Shown one piece after another: positions 1-7,217 of a DNA stretch of 12,715 nucleotides. A program made the translations under genes and the position numbers. Below the pieces are notes generated by a model, which did no database searches, was not told the DNA's origin, and saw only the letters and a list, made by a program, of their open reading frames with translations. Origin of the DNA: an uncultured Caryophanales bacterium (GTDB taxonomy: Bacteria > Bacillota_I > Bacilli_A > RFN20 > CAG-826); assembly GCA_946410525.1 (NCBI GenBank), contig CAMKAQ010000010.1:1-12715 (forward strand), in the 5' to 3' direction. Numbering within the stretch: the stretch's first letter is position 1; each line of letters opens with the position of its first letter.

Positions 1-301
1 CATCGCCGACGACGACGAGGGCATCGAAACGCATATGTTTGCCACCCATGACGACCTTGGTGACCTTGTTGATGTCGACGACACGGTCATTGAAGTCATC
101 TTCTTCGCGACGGAATCCGCCACGGCCACCGCGTCTCTCGCCTGGACGGCCACGATGGTCGCCGAATTTGCGGGAGCCTGGACGGTCGCCAGCGCGGGAA
201 CCGGTTGGTTCGCGTTCTGGGTTGCCAGTAGGATTACGCTTCGCCTCTGGAGCATTGTTAGCGGCTTCTTGAGCCACAACTTCTTTATTTTCTTCAGCCA
301 T
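1..301 (-). CDS. rpsE: 30S ribosomal protein S5, N-terminal part (cut by window edge)
   Basis: The first 100 codons of S5 are visible; the rest lies beyond the left edge. S5 sits at the mRNA entry channel of the 30S subunit with S3 and S4 and takes part in decoding accuracy. The family core begins near residue 72 ([13 protein letters not shown]) and continues through [11 protein letters not shown]. coli S5 has only about 15 residues before this point, so there is an N-terminal extension of about 70 residues: first Ala/Glu/Asn-rich, then Arg/Gly-rich (for example [14 protein letters not shown], residues 52-65). The start at 301 has an AAGGAG site upstream, and there is no other Met before residue 85, which lies inside the core, so the extension must be translated. 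The usual KGG of the spectinomycin-loop region reads MGG here (Met85). It is the third spc-operon-type gene after L6 and L18. Confidence 0.97.
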   Translation of the reverse strand, partial: MAEENKEVVAQEAANNAPEAKRNPTGNPEREPTGSRAGDRPGSRKFGDHRGRPGERRGGRGGFRREEDDFNDRVVDINKVTKVVMGGKHMRFDALVVVGD

Positions 302-312
302 AGTTTTTCTCC

Positions 313-669
313 TTAGAACACGAGGCCGGCTTTACGTGCGGCTTCGGCGAGGGCGGCAATACGCCCATGATATTGGTAACCACCACGGTCGAAGACGACC
401 TTGGAGATGCCTTTATCTTTGGCTTTATTGGCGATAGCTTCACCAACTTTGGCAGCGGCTTCGCAGTTGGAGCCGTTTGCAAGCTTGAGTTGGACACTCG
501 AAGTGCAAGCTAAGGTCATACCTTTGGTATCGTCGATGAGCTGGGCTTCGATGTGTTTGTTGGAACGGAAGACCACAAGACGTGGGCATTCCGCGGTGCC
601 GGAGATCTTCGCTCTGACTCTGAGGTGACGACGGGCTCTGACCGCCGAACGGGACTCTTTCTGAATCAT
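313..669 (-). CDS. rplR: 50S ribosomal protein L18
   Basis: This 118-residue protein has the normal family length. L18 binds 5S rRNA together with L5 and helps anchor it in the central protuberance of the 50S subunit. The basic N-terminus ([19 protein letters not shown]), the [19 protein letters not shown] segment and the C-terminal [22 protein letters not shown] block are family hallmarks. The start is fixed by a strong TAAGGAGG site upstream. It lies between L6 and S5 with short gaps, as in the canonical spc operon. No tail or other oddity is seen. Confidence 0.98.
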   Translation of the reverse strand: MIQKESRSAVRARRHLRVRAKISGTAECPRLVVFRSNKHIEAQLIDDTKGMTLACTSSVQLKLANGSNCEAAAKVGEAIANKAKDKGISKVVFDRGGYQYHGRIAALAEAARKAGLVF

Positions 670-683
670 ATGTTCTCTCCTCC

Positions 684-1244
684 TTATTTCTTAGCACCGG
701 TGGCAGCGGCACGCTTACCGATTTTCTTGATGAGGTGCTGGCCTTTGTAGTGGACGCCTTTCTGACCGTAGACGTCTGGACGGTGTGAATCATAGATGAG
801 GGCAGCGGTCTGTCCAACATCGTGCTTGTCGCAGCCTTCGACGACGACGTGGGTGTCATCTGGGCAGGTGATCTTGGTGAACTTTCCGACTGGCTCGACA
901 CGGATTTCGTGAGAGTAGCCGAGGAACATGCTGACAGCGCCGTTTTTGATGGAGGCGCGGTAACCGGTTCCGTTGATTTCGAGTTCTTTCTTCCAGCCTT
1001 CGCTCACGCCCTTGGCGGCATTGTGAAGGTTGGCCGCGAAGGTACCGTGATTTTTATGGGCTTGTCTGCTCTCGGTATCTTCGAGAACGCAGTGCAAGGC
1101 TCCGCCTTCCTCATGGACGCTGACGCCAGCAAGTAATCTGACGCTTACTTCGCCCTTTGGACCTTTAACGGAGACAGCGCCATCTTTGATTTCGTAGGTG
1201 ACGCCCTCAGGAAGAGAGATGGGTTTTAATCCAATACGTGACAT
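684..1244 (-). CDS. rplF: 50S ribosomal protein L6
   Basis: L6 binds near the sarcin-ricin loop and the factor-binding site of the 50S subunit. The 186-residue protein shows the two-repeat L6 fold, starting [15 protein letters not shown] and ending with the conserved region around residues 155-176 ([15 protein letters not shown]). Family members are usually about 178 residues; the few extra ones are a C-terminal [12 protein letters not shown] tail. The gap to S8 is 23 bases, and the GGAG site is about 14 bases from the start codon, longer than elsewhere in this operon, so translation may be slightly less efficient. The start is still secure because the conserved N-terminus begins there. Confidence 0.98.
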   Translation of the reverse strand: MSRIGLKPISLPEGVTYEIKDGAVSVKGPKGEVSVRLLAGVSVHEEGGALHCVLEDTESRQAHKNHGTFAANLHNAAKGVSEGWKKELEINGTGYRASIKNGAVSMFLGYSHEIRVEPVGKFTKITCPDDTHVVVEGCDKHDVGQTAALIYDSHRPDVYGQKGVHYKGQHLIKKIGKRAAATGAKK

Positions 1245-1267
1245 AAATGTACTTTCTTCTCCTCTAA

Positions 1268-1663
1268 TTACCAGACGTAGCAGAGAATTTCGCCGCCGAC
1301 GTGCTCTTTGCGAGCTTCAGCGTCGGTGAGGATTCCTTTGCTGGTGCTGATGATGGCGATGCCAAGACCTTTGAGGACCTTTGGAAGCTTTTCGCATTCC
1401 ACGGTCACGCGAAGACCTGGCTTACTAATTCTCTTGAGATTAGTGATAACGCGTTCGCCATTCGCGCCATACTTAAGGGTTAATGTGAGAGTTTTGCTCG
1501 CGCCTTCACCCTCGGCGACGAAGGAACTGATGTAACCTTCGGCAAGAAGGATGCGGGCGATTTCTCCCTTGACCTTGGAATAAGGCATGGAGACGGACTC
1601 GTAACGAAGCGCATTGGCGTTTCTGATGCGAGTGAGCATATCGGCAATTGGATCTGCAATCAT
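1268..1663 (-). CDS. rpsH: 30S ribosomal protein S8
   Basis: S8 binds the central domain of 16S rRNA (helix 21 region) early in 30S assembly. In E. coli it also represses the spc operon by binding the mRNA near the L5 start; whether that happens here cannot be seen. The 131-residue protein begins [16 protein letters not shown] and ends [10 protein letters not shown], both classic for the family, with the [13 protein letters not shown] motif near residue 109. Length is normal. An AGGAG site precedes the start. It is flanked by S14 and L6 in the standard order. Confidence 0.98.
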   Translation of the reverse strand: MIADPIADMLTRIRNANALRYESVSMPYSKVKGEIARILLAEGYISSFVAEGEGASKTLTLTLKYGANGERVITNLKRISKPGLRVTVECEKLPKVLKGLGIAIISTSKGILTDAEARKEHVGGEILCYVW

Positions 1664-1682
1664 TGTTTATCTCCTTTCCTTA

Positions 1683-1868
1683 TTACCATGAAGCCTTCTT
1701 CATGCCTGGGATTTCGCCTTTGTAGGCCATTTCCCTGAGGCAGATACGGCAAAGTCCGAATTTACGGAGGACACCATGTGGGCGGCCGCAGCGCTGGCAA
1801 CGGGTGTAGTTGCGGGTGCTGAACTTCTGTGGGCGGCTCGCTCTGACGATTAAACTAGTTTTGGCCAT
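1683..1868 (-). CDS. rpsN: 30S ribosomal protein S14 type Z (zinc-binding)
   Basis: A 61-residue short form of S14, a protein of the 30S head. Two CxxC pairs (C24/C27 and C40/C43) form the expected zinc knuckle of the C+ type, so the protein should need zinc. Many Bacillota carry a second, cysteine-free S14 elsewhere for zinc starvation; none is in this window. The sequence [16 protein letters not shown] with [11 protein letters not shown] and the ending [12 protein letters not shown] match the type Z family throughout. A GGAG site precedes the start. Its position between L5 and S8 is canonical. Confidence 0.98.
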   Translation of the reverse strand: MAKTSLIVRASRPQKFSTRNYTRCQRCGRPHGVLRKFGLCRICLREMAYKGEIPGMKKASW

Positions 1869-1879
1869 ATTCGTTCTCC

Positions 1880-2578
1880 TTAACGTTTGAATGGCATGCC
1901 GAGGAGTTCAAGAAGCTTGAAGGCTTCGGCATCGCTTTGAGCGGTTGTGACAATGACGATGTCCATACCACGGATCTTAGCGATCTTATCGTAGTCGATC
2001 TCAGGGAAGATGAGCTGTTCACGAACGCCCAAGGTGTAGTTACCATGACCGTCGAAAGCGTTTTTGGAGACGCCACGGAAGTCACGGACACGTGGGAGGG
2101 CGATGGAGACGAGCTTATCGTAGAACTCGTACATTCTCTGGCCGCGAAGGGTAACTTTGGTGCCAATGGCCTGTCCTTCACGGAGCTTGAAGTTCGCGAT
2201 GGACTTTCTGGCTTTGGTGATGACTGGCTTCTGGCCAGCGATAGCGGTCAATTCAGCGACGCTGTCTTCGAGGGCCTTACCATTAGAGGTGGCATCGCCA
2301 ACACCGATGTTGATGACGATCTTCTCGAAGCGTGGGGCTTGCATGATGGAGGTGTATCCGAACTCTTTGATGAGGGCTGGGACGACCTCGTTCTTATATT
2401 TGGCAAGAACACGGTTGAGCTCCTTGGCTGGAGCGGCTGGTTTCTTGCTGGCTTTTGGGGCCTCGGCCTTTGGGGCTTCTGCTTTTGGAGCTTCGGCCTT
2501 TGGGGCAGCTTTAGGAGCGGAGGCTTTCTTAGCGGTAGTAGTTTTCTTAGCGGTAGCTTTCTTTTCTTCTTCTGCCAT
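1880..2578 (-). CDS. rplE: 50S ribosomal protein L5 with Ala/Lys/Pro-rich N-terminal extension
   Basis: L5 binds 5S rRNA in the central protuberance and contacts P-site tRNA and the 30S head (bridge B1b). The core starts near residue 55 ([21 protein letters not shown]) and has [13 protein letters not shown] and the C-terminal [25 protein letters not shown] block. The total is 232 residues against about 180 for the family. The excess is a low-complexity N-terminus of about 54 residues rich in Ala, Lys, Glu and Pro, with a repeated unit KAEAP in residues 27-41. The tail has no internal Met, and the strong GGAAGGAGG site sits before Met1, so it is translated. The tail should be disordered and basic. 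Similar tails occur on L22 and L23 in this operon. Confidence 0.98.
   Translation of the reverse strand: MAEEEKKATAKKTTTAKKASAPKAAPKAEAPKAEAPKAEAPKASKKPAAPAKELNRVLAKYKNEVVPALIKEFGYTSIMQAPRFEKIVINIGVGDATSNGKALEDSVAELTAIAGQKPVITKARKSIANFKLREGQAIGTKVTLRGQRMYEFYDKLVSIALPRVRDFRGVSKNAFDGHGNYTLGVREQLIFPEIDYDKIAKIRGMDIVIVTTAQSDAEAFKLLELLGMPFKR
2450..2518 (-). repeat. Degenerate 15-bp tandem repeat encoding the KAEAP units of L5
   Basis: Within the 5' end of the L5 gene a 15-base unit encoding K-A-E-A-P is repeated about three times with flanking partial copies. Synonymous codons vary between copies, so the DNA is less regular than the protein. A closely similar stretch lies in the L23 gene (7077-7148). 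Confidence 0.75.
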
Positions 2579-2595
2579 TGTTTTGTCCTCCTTCC

Positions 2596-2904
2596 TTACT
2601 TATCGAGGTTGGCTCCGCTCTTGGCGGTGCGAACCTTCTTGCCATTTTCCATAGTCATGTGGACACGGGTGGCTTTCTTTGTCTTTGGGTCAATGAGAGC
2701 GACCTTGGAGGCATCAAGCGGGACATAGATGTCGAGGATGGAGCCTTCTTGGACGTTCTGGTTTGGCTTCTTGTGTTTCTTGTGGACGTTCACGCCTTCG
2801 ACGACGACTTTGTTAAGCTTTGGGTAAACCTTTTGAACGGTGCCCTGCTTGCCTTTGTCATCACCGGAGAGAACGATGACTTTATCACCTTTTTTGATGT
2901 TCAT
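2596..2904 (-). CDS. rplX: 50S ribosomal protein L24
   Basis: L24 is an assembly initiator of the 50S subunit that binds the 5' region of 23S rRNA near the tunnel exit. The 102 residues are of normal length. The KOW motif is at residues 3-30 ([18 protein letters not shown] followed by VQKVYP). The middle has [15 protein letters not shown], and the later part contains the [10 protein letters not shown] block. An AAGGAG site sits upstream of the start. It is encoded between L14 and L5 as expected. Confidence 0.98.
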   Translation of the reverse strand: MNIKKGDKVIVLSGDDKGKQGTVQKVYPKLNKVVVEGVNVHKKHKKPNQNVQEGSILDIYVPLDASKVALIDPKTKKATRVHMTMENGKKVRTAKSGANLDK

Positions 2905-2915
2905 ATCTCTTCTCC

Positions 2916-3284
2916 TTACAAGACCTCGCTAGCAAGGGAGATGATTTTCATGAATCCCTTTTCACGAAGCTCACGGGCGACCGGTCCGAAGACACGGGTG
3001 CCGAGTGGGTTATGATCATCATCGACGATGACCACGGCATTATCATCGAAGCCAATGGAGGAGCCATCTTTGCGGATGACCTGTCTCTTGGTGCGGACGA
3101 TGACGCCTTTGACGACTTGACCCTTCTTGACCTTTCCATTTGGGGCAGCGTCCTTGACGGCGCAGAGGACGATGTCACCGATGGAGGAGACCTTCATACG
3201 GGCTCCGCCGAGCTGACGGAAGATGCGGACGATGCGGGCACCGCTGTTATCGGCGACCACGAGATTCGATTCATTCTGGACCAT
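2916..3284 (-). CDS. rplN: 50S ribosomal protein L14
   Basis: L14 lies on the 50S interface, forms bridge B8 with 16S rRNA, and is the docking site of the silencing factor RsfS in bacteria. The 122 residues match the family exactly in length. Conserved stretches are [14 protein letters not shown] near the start, [20 protein letters not shown] in the middle, and [20 protein letters not shown] with SLASEVL at the end. An AAGGAGG site precedes the start. As the usual first gene of the spc operon it follows S17 by only 14 bases, with no terminator or clear promoter between, so the S10 and spc groups look co-transcribed. Confidence 0.98.
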   Translation of the reverse strand: MVQNESNLVVADNSGARIVRIFRQLGGARMKVSSIGDIVLCAVKDAAPNGKVKKGQVVKGVIVRTKRQVIRKDGSSIGFDDNAVVIVDDDHNPLGTRVFGPVARELREKGFMKIISLASEVL

Positions 3285-3298
3285 TATCCGTTTCCTCC

Positions 3299-3652
3299 TT
3301 ATTCAGCCTTCGCTTCCTCGGCTGGGGCAGCGACGATCTCATCGGAACCTTCCTTCTTCTCGAGGGCGGCTTCGATGGCTTCGACTGACTCACCGGCTAA
3401 AGCGGCTTTATCAATGGAGACAAGTCTCCATCTCTTAAGACGGGAGAGTGGGCGGCAAGCCATGATGGTGACTTCGTCACCGAGCTTGGCCTGTTCATTC
3501 TCGTCGTGAGCGTAATACTTCTTGGAGTATCCGACTCTCTTCTGGTAAAGGGGATCATTACGCTTGGTGCTGACGGTGACGATGATGGTTTTGGCCATCT
3601 TGGTTCCGGTCACAACCCCTTGAAGAGAAGTTCTTCTATTTCTTTCTTCCAT
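3299..3652 (-). CDS. rpsQ: 30S ribosomal protein S17 with acidic C-terminal extension
   Basis: S17 is a primary 16S rRNA binder of the 30S body. The OB-fold core is recognisable ([20 protein letters not shown], then [23 protein letters not shown]... split over residues 40-61, then [14 protein letters not shown]). Family members have about 85-90 residues; this one has 117. The extra 30 residues at the C-terminus are rich in Ala and Glu (ending [11 protein letters not shown]) and should be disordered and acidic, unlike the basic tails on L5, L22 and L23. No frameshift is needed to explain it, because the frame is open to a normal TAA. A GAAAGGAG site precedes the start. Confidence 0.97.
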   Translation of the reverse strand: MEERNRRTSLQGVVTGTKMAKTIIVTVSTKRNDPLYQKRVGYSKKYYAHDENEQAKLGDEVTIMACRPLSRLKRWRLVSIDKAALAGESVEAIEAALEKKEGSDEIVAAPAEEAKAE

Positions 3653-3669
3653 GGTACTGGTCTCCTTTC

Positions 3670-3876
3670 TTATTTGCCTTCATGAAGGTGGAGGGCTCTC
3701 TCACGCTTCACGGTTTCGGCTTTGGCGATATCCTTGCGGACATAGTGGATCTCGTCTGGGTGTTCGATCTGTCCCACCGCTCTTTGGCGGGAAAGTTCGA
3801 AGAGTTTCTGACGGAGGCTAGCAAGCTTCTCGTCTAACTCTTTTGGAGATAACTCGCGGAATTCTTTGATATCCAT
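3670..3876 (-). CDS. rpmC: 50S ribosomal protein L29
   Basis: L29 is a small helical-hairpin protein at the polypeptide exit tunnel, next to L23, where trigger factor and SRP dock. The 68 residues are of normal length: MDIKEFRELSPKELDEKL, a second helix with LRQKLFELSRQRAVGQIEHP, then YVRKDIAKAETVKRERAL. The start lies 2 bases after the L16 stop codon, so its GAAAGGAG site is inside the L16 coding end, suggesting translational coupling. Confidence 0.98.
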   Translation of the reverse strand: MDIKEFRELSPKELDEKLASLRQKLFELSRQRAVGQIEHPDEIHYVRKDIAKAETVKRERALHLHEGK

Positions 3877-3878
3877 GC

Positions 3879-4289
3879 TTATTCTCCTTTCTTAACGATC
3901 TTGCAGTTGATCGGAAGTTTGAAGGAAGCCTGACGAAGGGCCTTCATGGCGACTTCTTCAGAGACACCGCCAATCTCGAACATGACTCTGTTCTTCTTGA
4001 CGACGGCGACCCATCCTTCTGGTGAACCTTTACCGGAACCCATACGGACTTCGGCTGGCTTCTTGGTGAAGGCGAGGTGTGGGAAGATTCTGATCCAGAC
4101 CTTGCCAGAACGGTCGGTGTAACGTGATAAGACGATACGGGCGGCTTCGATTTGGTGGTCGGTGATGTAGGTTCCTTCCAACGCGGCTAAGCCATATTCA
4201 CCGAAGGCGACCGTGTTGCCTTTGGTGGCGACACCCTCATAGCTGAGGCCATGTGGGCGGCGGTATTTAGTTCTACTTGGCTGGAGCAT
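3879..4289 (-). CDS. rplP: 50S ribosomal protein L16
   Basis: L16 sits by the A-site tRNA elbow and is a late assembly protein of the 50S subunit. From the chosen start the product has 136 residues, the family norm, beginning [19 protein letters not shown] and carrying the conserved [20 protein letters not shown] loop. The frame is open further upstream to an ATG at 4346, but that would add 19 atypical residues inside the S3 gene. The ATG at 4289 has a GGAGG site 8 bases upstream and starts with the family N-terminus. It overlaps the 3' end of S3 by 17 bases, consistent with translational coupling. Confidence 0.98.
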   Translation of the reverse strand: MLQPSRTKYRRPHGLSYEGVATKGNTVAFGEYGLAALEGTYITDHQIEAARIVLSRYTDRSGKVWIRIFPHLAFTKKPAEVRMGSGKGSPEGWVAVVKKNRVMFEIGGVSEEVAMKALRQASFKLPINCKIVKKGE

Positions 4290-4986
4290 TTCTGTTTCCT
4301 CCTTCTGCTTTTGGAGCTTTCTTCTCTTCAGCGGCGGCGATTCCAACCTTGTTGGTGCCTCTGCAGCACCAGACCTTCACACCGATACGGCCATAGGCGG
4401 TAGCGGCGCTGACGGCGGCGAAGTCGATATCCGCACGGAGGGTCTCAAGTGGGACAACGCCCTCTTTGTAACCTTCGCGACGAGCGATTTCAGCTCCTCC
4501 AAGACGTCCCTGGCACTGGGTTCTGCAACCGGAAGCGCCAGCTTTTCTCATACGCTGGATGGCTTTCTTCTGGGTGCTGCGGAAGGACTGACGGTTCTCG
4601 AGCTCAGAAGCGATCCATTTGCCGATAAGGGTGGCATCGACGTCTGGGTTTTTGACCTCAACGACTTCAAGATGTGGGTTGCCACTCTTGACGATCTTCT
4701 TAAGACCGTCGTTGAGAAGTTTGGTGTTGGCACCATCCTGGCCCATGACGACGCCTGGACGGGCGACGTAGAGGGAGACGGTGACTTTGTATTCGGAATC
4801 GGTTTTGACACGCGCGATGTCGATATGGCTGAGAAGGGCTTCCTTGAGTTTTGGCTCTAAGAAGTTTCTGATGGCGATATCTTCACCAAGGAATGTTGCG
4901 TAGTCTTTTTTGGAAGCATACCAATTGGCTTCCCAGCCGCGGTTGATACCAATTCTAAGACCGACGGCGTTAACTTTCTGACCCAT
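4273..4986 (-). CDS. rpsC: 30S ribosomal protein S3
   Basis: S3 lines the mRNA entry channel on the 30S head. The start [13 protein letters not shown], a type II KH domain with its GxxG loop (G82-Q-D-G85), and the C-terminal domain with [14 protein letters not shown] and [13 protein letters not shown] identify it. The 237 residues end in a short Ala/Lys/Glu-rich tail (about 217-237). Odd points: the usual QVSGRLGGA strand reads QCQGRLGGA, and the strand usually ending VKVWIYRG reads VKVWCCRG. This gives Cys154, Cys158, Cys207 and Cys208 on what should be neighbouring beta strands. A TAAGGAGG site precedes the start, and the gene overlaps L16 by 17 bases. Confidence 0.98.
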   Translation of the reverse strand: MGQKVNAVGLRIGINRGWEANWYASKKDYATFLGEDIAIRNFLEPKLKEALLSHIDIARVKTDSEYKVTVSLYVARPGVVMGQDGANTKLLNDGLKKIVKSGNPHLEVVEVKNPDVDATLIGKWIASELENRQSFRSTQKKAIQRMRKAGASGCRTQCQGRLGGAEIARREGYKEGVVPLETLRADIDFAAVSAATAYGRIGVKVWCCRGTNKVGIAAAEEKKAPKAEGGNRNAPAK

Positions 4987-4998
4987 TGATATTCCTCC

Positions 4999-5535
4999 TT
5001 ACCTTTCTTTCACGGTGACTCTCATGAAGCTTGTGCGCTTGATGATTGGGGAGCTTGCGCCCTTACCGCGTGGTTCGAAACGTTTCATTCTGACACCATC
5101 GCTGGCCTGGATCTCGGCGACATAGAGTTTGTCACCGGCCATGCCGAAGTTGTTGGTGGCATTGGCGGCTGCGCTCTTGATGAGCTTGGCGACTGGGTCG
5201 CTAGCAGCTTTGTTGACGTGGAAGAGGAGCTCAAGGGCCTCATTGACGCTCTTGCCACGGACGAGATCCATAACGAGACGGACCTTACGTGGGGTGACGC
5301 GGACGTCACGGGCGACGGCGTGGGCCTCAGTGACCTTAGCCTTGACTGGCTCGGCCTTGACCTCAGCCTTCTTCTTGGCTGGTTTCTTCTCTTCAGCCTT
5401 TGGAGCGGCTTCTGGAGCAGCTTCTTTCTTTGGGGCCGCGGCTTTCTTAGCAGGAGCCTTCTTGGCGGCTGGTTTCTTCTCAGCCTTGGCTTCTTCTTTG
5501 ACTTCCGCAGTAGCTTTCTTTTTGGTTTCTGCCAT
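4999..5535 (-). CDS. rplV: 50S ribosomal protein L22 with long Ala/Lys/Pro-rich N-terminal extension
   Basis: L22 lines the narrow part of the exit tunnel with its beta hairpin and reaches the tunnel exit with its globular domain. The core begins near residue 70 (EAHAVARDVRVTPRKVRLVM) and continues with DLVRGKS. The tunnel hairpin covers about residues 150-173, including KRFEPRGKGASSPIIKRTS. Total length is 178 against about 110-115 for the family. The extra 68 N-terminal residues are almost only Ala, Lys, Glu, Pro and Val, for example KKAPAKKAAAPKKEAAPEA. There is no internal Met before the core, and a TAAGGAG site precedes Met1, so the tail is real. It should be disordered, with mixed charge and net positive. 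Confidence 0.98.
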   Translation of the reverse strand: MAETKKKATAEVKEEAKAEKKPAAKKAPAKKAAAPKKEAAPEAAPKAEEKKPAKKKAEVKAEPVKAKVTEAHAVARDVRVTPRKVRLVMDLVRGKSVNEALELLFHVNKAASDPVAKLIKSAAANATNNFGMAGDKLYVAEIQASDGVRMKRFEPRGKGASSPIIKRTSFMRVTVKER

Positions 5536-5548
5536 AGTTGCTTACTCC

Positions 5549-5836
5549 TTACTTACCGCTGGCCTGATCACCGGCGTTGTTGCCGTGATGGCCTTCGAAT
5601 CTTCTAGTTGGGGCGAATTCGCCGAGCTTGTGGCCAACCATATCTTCAGTGACGAAGACGGTGATGTGCTCTTTGCCGTTATAGACGGCGAAGGTGTGCT
5701 CGACGAAGGCAGGATAGATGGTCGAACGTCTCGACCAGGTCTTGATGACTTCTTTTTTGCCGGCTTTATCGAGATCCTCGACCTTCTTGAGAAGGTAAGC
5801 ATCTACGAACGGGCCTTTTTTGCTAGAACGTGACAT
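5549..5836 (-). CDS. rpsS: 30S ribosomal protein S19
   Basis: S19 forms a complex with S13 in the 30S head and contributes to intersubunit bridge B1a. The 95 residues match the family in length and sequence: [18 protein letters not shown] at the start, then [19 protein letters not shown], and [18 protein letters not shown] near the end. A GGAAAGGAG site lies upstream of the start. It is encoded between L2 and L22 with gaps of 18 and 13 bases. Nothing unusual is seen. Confidence 0.98.
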   Translation of the reverse strand: MSRSSKKGPFVDAYLLKKVEDLDKAGKKEVIKTWSRRSTIYPAFVEHTFAVYNGKEHITVFVTEDMVGHKLGEFAPTRRFEGHHGNNAGDQASGK

Positions 5837-5854
5837 GTGTTCGATCTCCTTTCC

Positions 5855-6685
5855 TTAGCCATTACGACGTCTCATGATGAGGCGGGTGCTGTTTTTCTTG
5901 ATGCGACGGGTCTTAACACCCATAGCTTTCTTTCCCCATGGGGTGCGTGGGGCATCGCGTCCGACAGGACACTTACCTTCACCACCACCGTGAGGGTGGT
6001 CACATGGGTTCATCGCGGAACCACGGACGGTTGGGCGGATACCCATGTTGCGGTTGCGACCGGCCTTACCGATGTTGACAAGGTTCCAGTCGTCATTGCC
6101 GACGATGCCGATTGTGGCGCGGCAGACGCTTAAGACTTTTCTGACTTCACCAGAGGCAAGGCGAAGGATGGTGTATTTGCCATCGACGCCAAGGACCTGA
6201 GCCATGGAACCGGCAGCGCGGCACATTTGTCCGCCTTTGCCTGGCTTAAGCTCGATGTTGTGGATGAAGGTACCTTCTGGGATGTTCTTGAGAGCTAAGT
6301 TGTTGCCGTTTTTGATATCGGTCGCCTCACCGCTGATGATCTTGTCACCGACGTTGAGGTCTTTTGGTCTGATGATGTAACGCTTTTCGCCATCAGCATA
6401 GGTGATGAGGGCGAGGAAGGCGGTACGGTTTGGATCGTATTCGATCGCCGAGACAGTTCCTGGGATCTCGTCTTTGTTACGACGGAAGTCCACGATTCTG
6501 TAACGGTTCTTGTTGCCACCGCCGTGGTGACGGCAGGTGATCACTCCTTGATTGTTTCTGCCACCAGTGTGTTTCTTGGTGAGAAGAAGGGATTTTTCAG
6601 GAGTGGCTTTGGTGATTTCCTCATACGAGAGGGTCTGCATGGCGCGACGGCTCTTGGTATAAGGCTTGTAAACTTTGATTGCCAT
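5855..6685 (-). CDS. rplB: 50S ribosomal protein L2
   Basis: L2 is among the most conserved ribosomal proteins. It binds 23S rRNA near the peptidyl transferase centre and forms bridge B7b. The 276 residues equal the family norm. It starts [20 protein letters not shown], has [20 protein letters not shown] in the N-terminal domain, and carries the near-invariant [13 protein letters not shown] with H230 and H232, followed by [15 protein letters not shown]. The start has an AGGAG site 8 bases upstream. The 76-base gap before it is the only long intergenic stretch in the operon. Confidence 0.99.
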   Translation of the reverse strand: MAIKVYKPYTKSRRAMQTLSYEEITKATPEKSLLLTKKHTGGRNNQGVITCRHHGGGNKNRYRIVDFRRNKDEIPGTVSAIEYDPNRTAFLALITYADGEKRYIIRPKDLNVGDKIISGEATDIKNGNNLALKNIPEGTFIHNIELKPGKGGQMCRAAGSMAQVLGVDGKYTILRLASGEVRKVLSVCRATIGIVGNDDWNLVNIGKAGRNRNMGIRPTVRGSAMNPCDHPHGGGEGKCPVGRDAPRTPWGKKAMGVKTRRIKKNSTRLIMRRRNG

Positions 6686-6761
6686 TTCTTTTCTCCTATA
6701 GTGGTTTTCTTTTTAAGATTTTTCTTATTTATATATAAGGATTAAGTCTTAAGGGTGTTTC
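6686..6761 (-). other. AT-rich 76-base L23-L2 intergenic spacer
   Basis: All other gaps in this operon are below about 25 bases. This spacer is clearly AT-rich and contains an inverted repeat at 6714-6727 (arms TAAGA/TCTTA, loop of four) and a TATATATAAAT stretch resembling a -10 element. No convincing -35 hexamer is visible, and there is no GC-rich stem or U-tract, so it does not look like an intrinsic terminator. It may be an RNA processing site, a weak internal promoter or just a spacer. Confidence 0.5.
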
Positions 6762-7217
6762 CTACTCTTTGAAGAGGTCGACAGCCTCGCCTTCGGCGAT
6801 GGTGACGATCGCTTTCTTGTAGCCGCCGATGAAGCCTTTGTAACGTCCGCCACGGGATTTCTCCTTGGCATTGACGTTGACGATCTTGATATCAACGACT
6901 TTGACCTGATAGAGCCTCTGGAAGCTGAGTTTGATCTCATCTTTGTTGCTCCAATCAGCAACCTTGACGGTCACTTTGTTCTCATTCTGGAGAAGAGCCA
7001 TACTCTTTTCGGTGATGACTGGTTCCAAGATGACTTTGTAATCGTGCTCATTTGGAAGAGCGATAGGTTTCTTAGCAGCTTTTGGGGCTTCCTTCTTAGC
7101 CTCGGCTTTTGGGGCCTCAGCCTTTGGGGCGGCTTCCTTCTTTGGAGCAGCCTTCTTAGCAGGAGCTTTCTTGGTAGCCGTCTTCTTCTCGGCGGCGACT
7201 TTCTTTTCTTCGACCAT
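6762..7217 (-). CDS. rplW: 50S ribosomal protein L23 with Ala/Lys/Pro-rich N-terminal extension
   Basis: L23 sits at the tunnel exit and is the main docking site for trigger factor and SRP. The core starts near residue 60 (YKVILEPVITEKSMALLQNE) and includes NKDEIKLSFQRLYQVKVVDI and the GGYKKAIVTIAEGEAVDLF ending, about 92 residues as usual. Ahead of it are some 57 extra residues made of Ala, Lys, Glu and Pro, with [19 protein letters not shown] at residues 30-48. The only other Met codons lie in the core, and an AAGGAGG site precedes Met1, so the tail is translated. The start codon overlaps the L4 stop by one base (TAATG), pointing to coupled translation. Confidence 0.98.
   Translation of the reverse strand: MVEEKKVAAEKKTATKKAPAKKAAPKKEAAPKAEAPKAEAKKEAPKAAKKPIALPNEHDYKVILEPVITEKSMALLQNENKVTVKVADWSNKDEIKLSFQRLYQVKVVDIKIVNVNAKEKSRGGRYKGFIGGYKKAIVTIAEGEAVDLFKE
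7077..7148 (-). repeat. Degenerate repeat encoding Ala/Pro/Lys/Glu units of the L23 tail
   Basis: The 5' end of the L23 gene encodes repeated APKAEAP-like units with variable synonymous codons. At both DNA and protein level it closely resembles the repeat in the L5 gene at 2450-2518, and more loosely the L22 N-terminus. Confidence 0.65.

Noticed and set aside
2450..2518. KAEAP repeat region as a CRISPR or mobile repeat
   Set aside because: It lies in frame within the L5 gene, has no spacers, and its units vary by synonymous codons as expected for a low-complexity protein tail.
1937..2728. Long plus-strand frame of 263 codons opposite L5 and L24
   Set aside because: It is the antisense shadow of highly conserved genes, has no ribosome binding site, and its Gly/Leu/Phe/Trp-rich stretch is just the complement of the L5 Ala/Lys/Pro tail.
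4290..4346. Earlier ATG for L16 adding 19 residues
   Set aside because: The added residues are not family-like and lie inside S3; the ATG at 4289 has a good ribosome binding site and gives the normal 136-residue protein.
5129..5833. Plus-strand frame of 234 codons opposite L22 and S19
   Set aside because: Antisense of two clear ribosomal genes; the Ala/Leu/Phe-rich sequence mimics membrane helices only because it mirrors the Lys/Ala-rich L22 tail.
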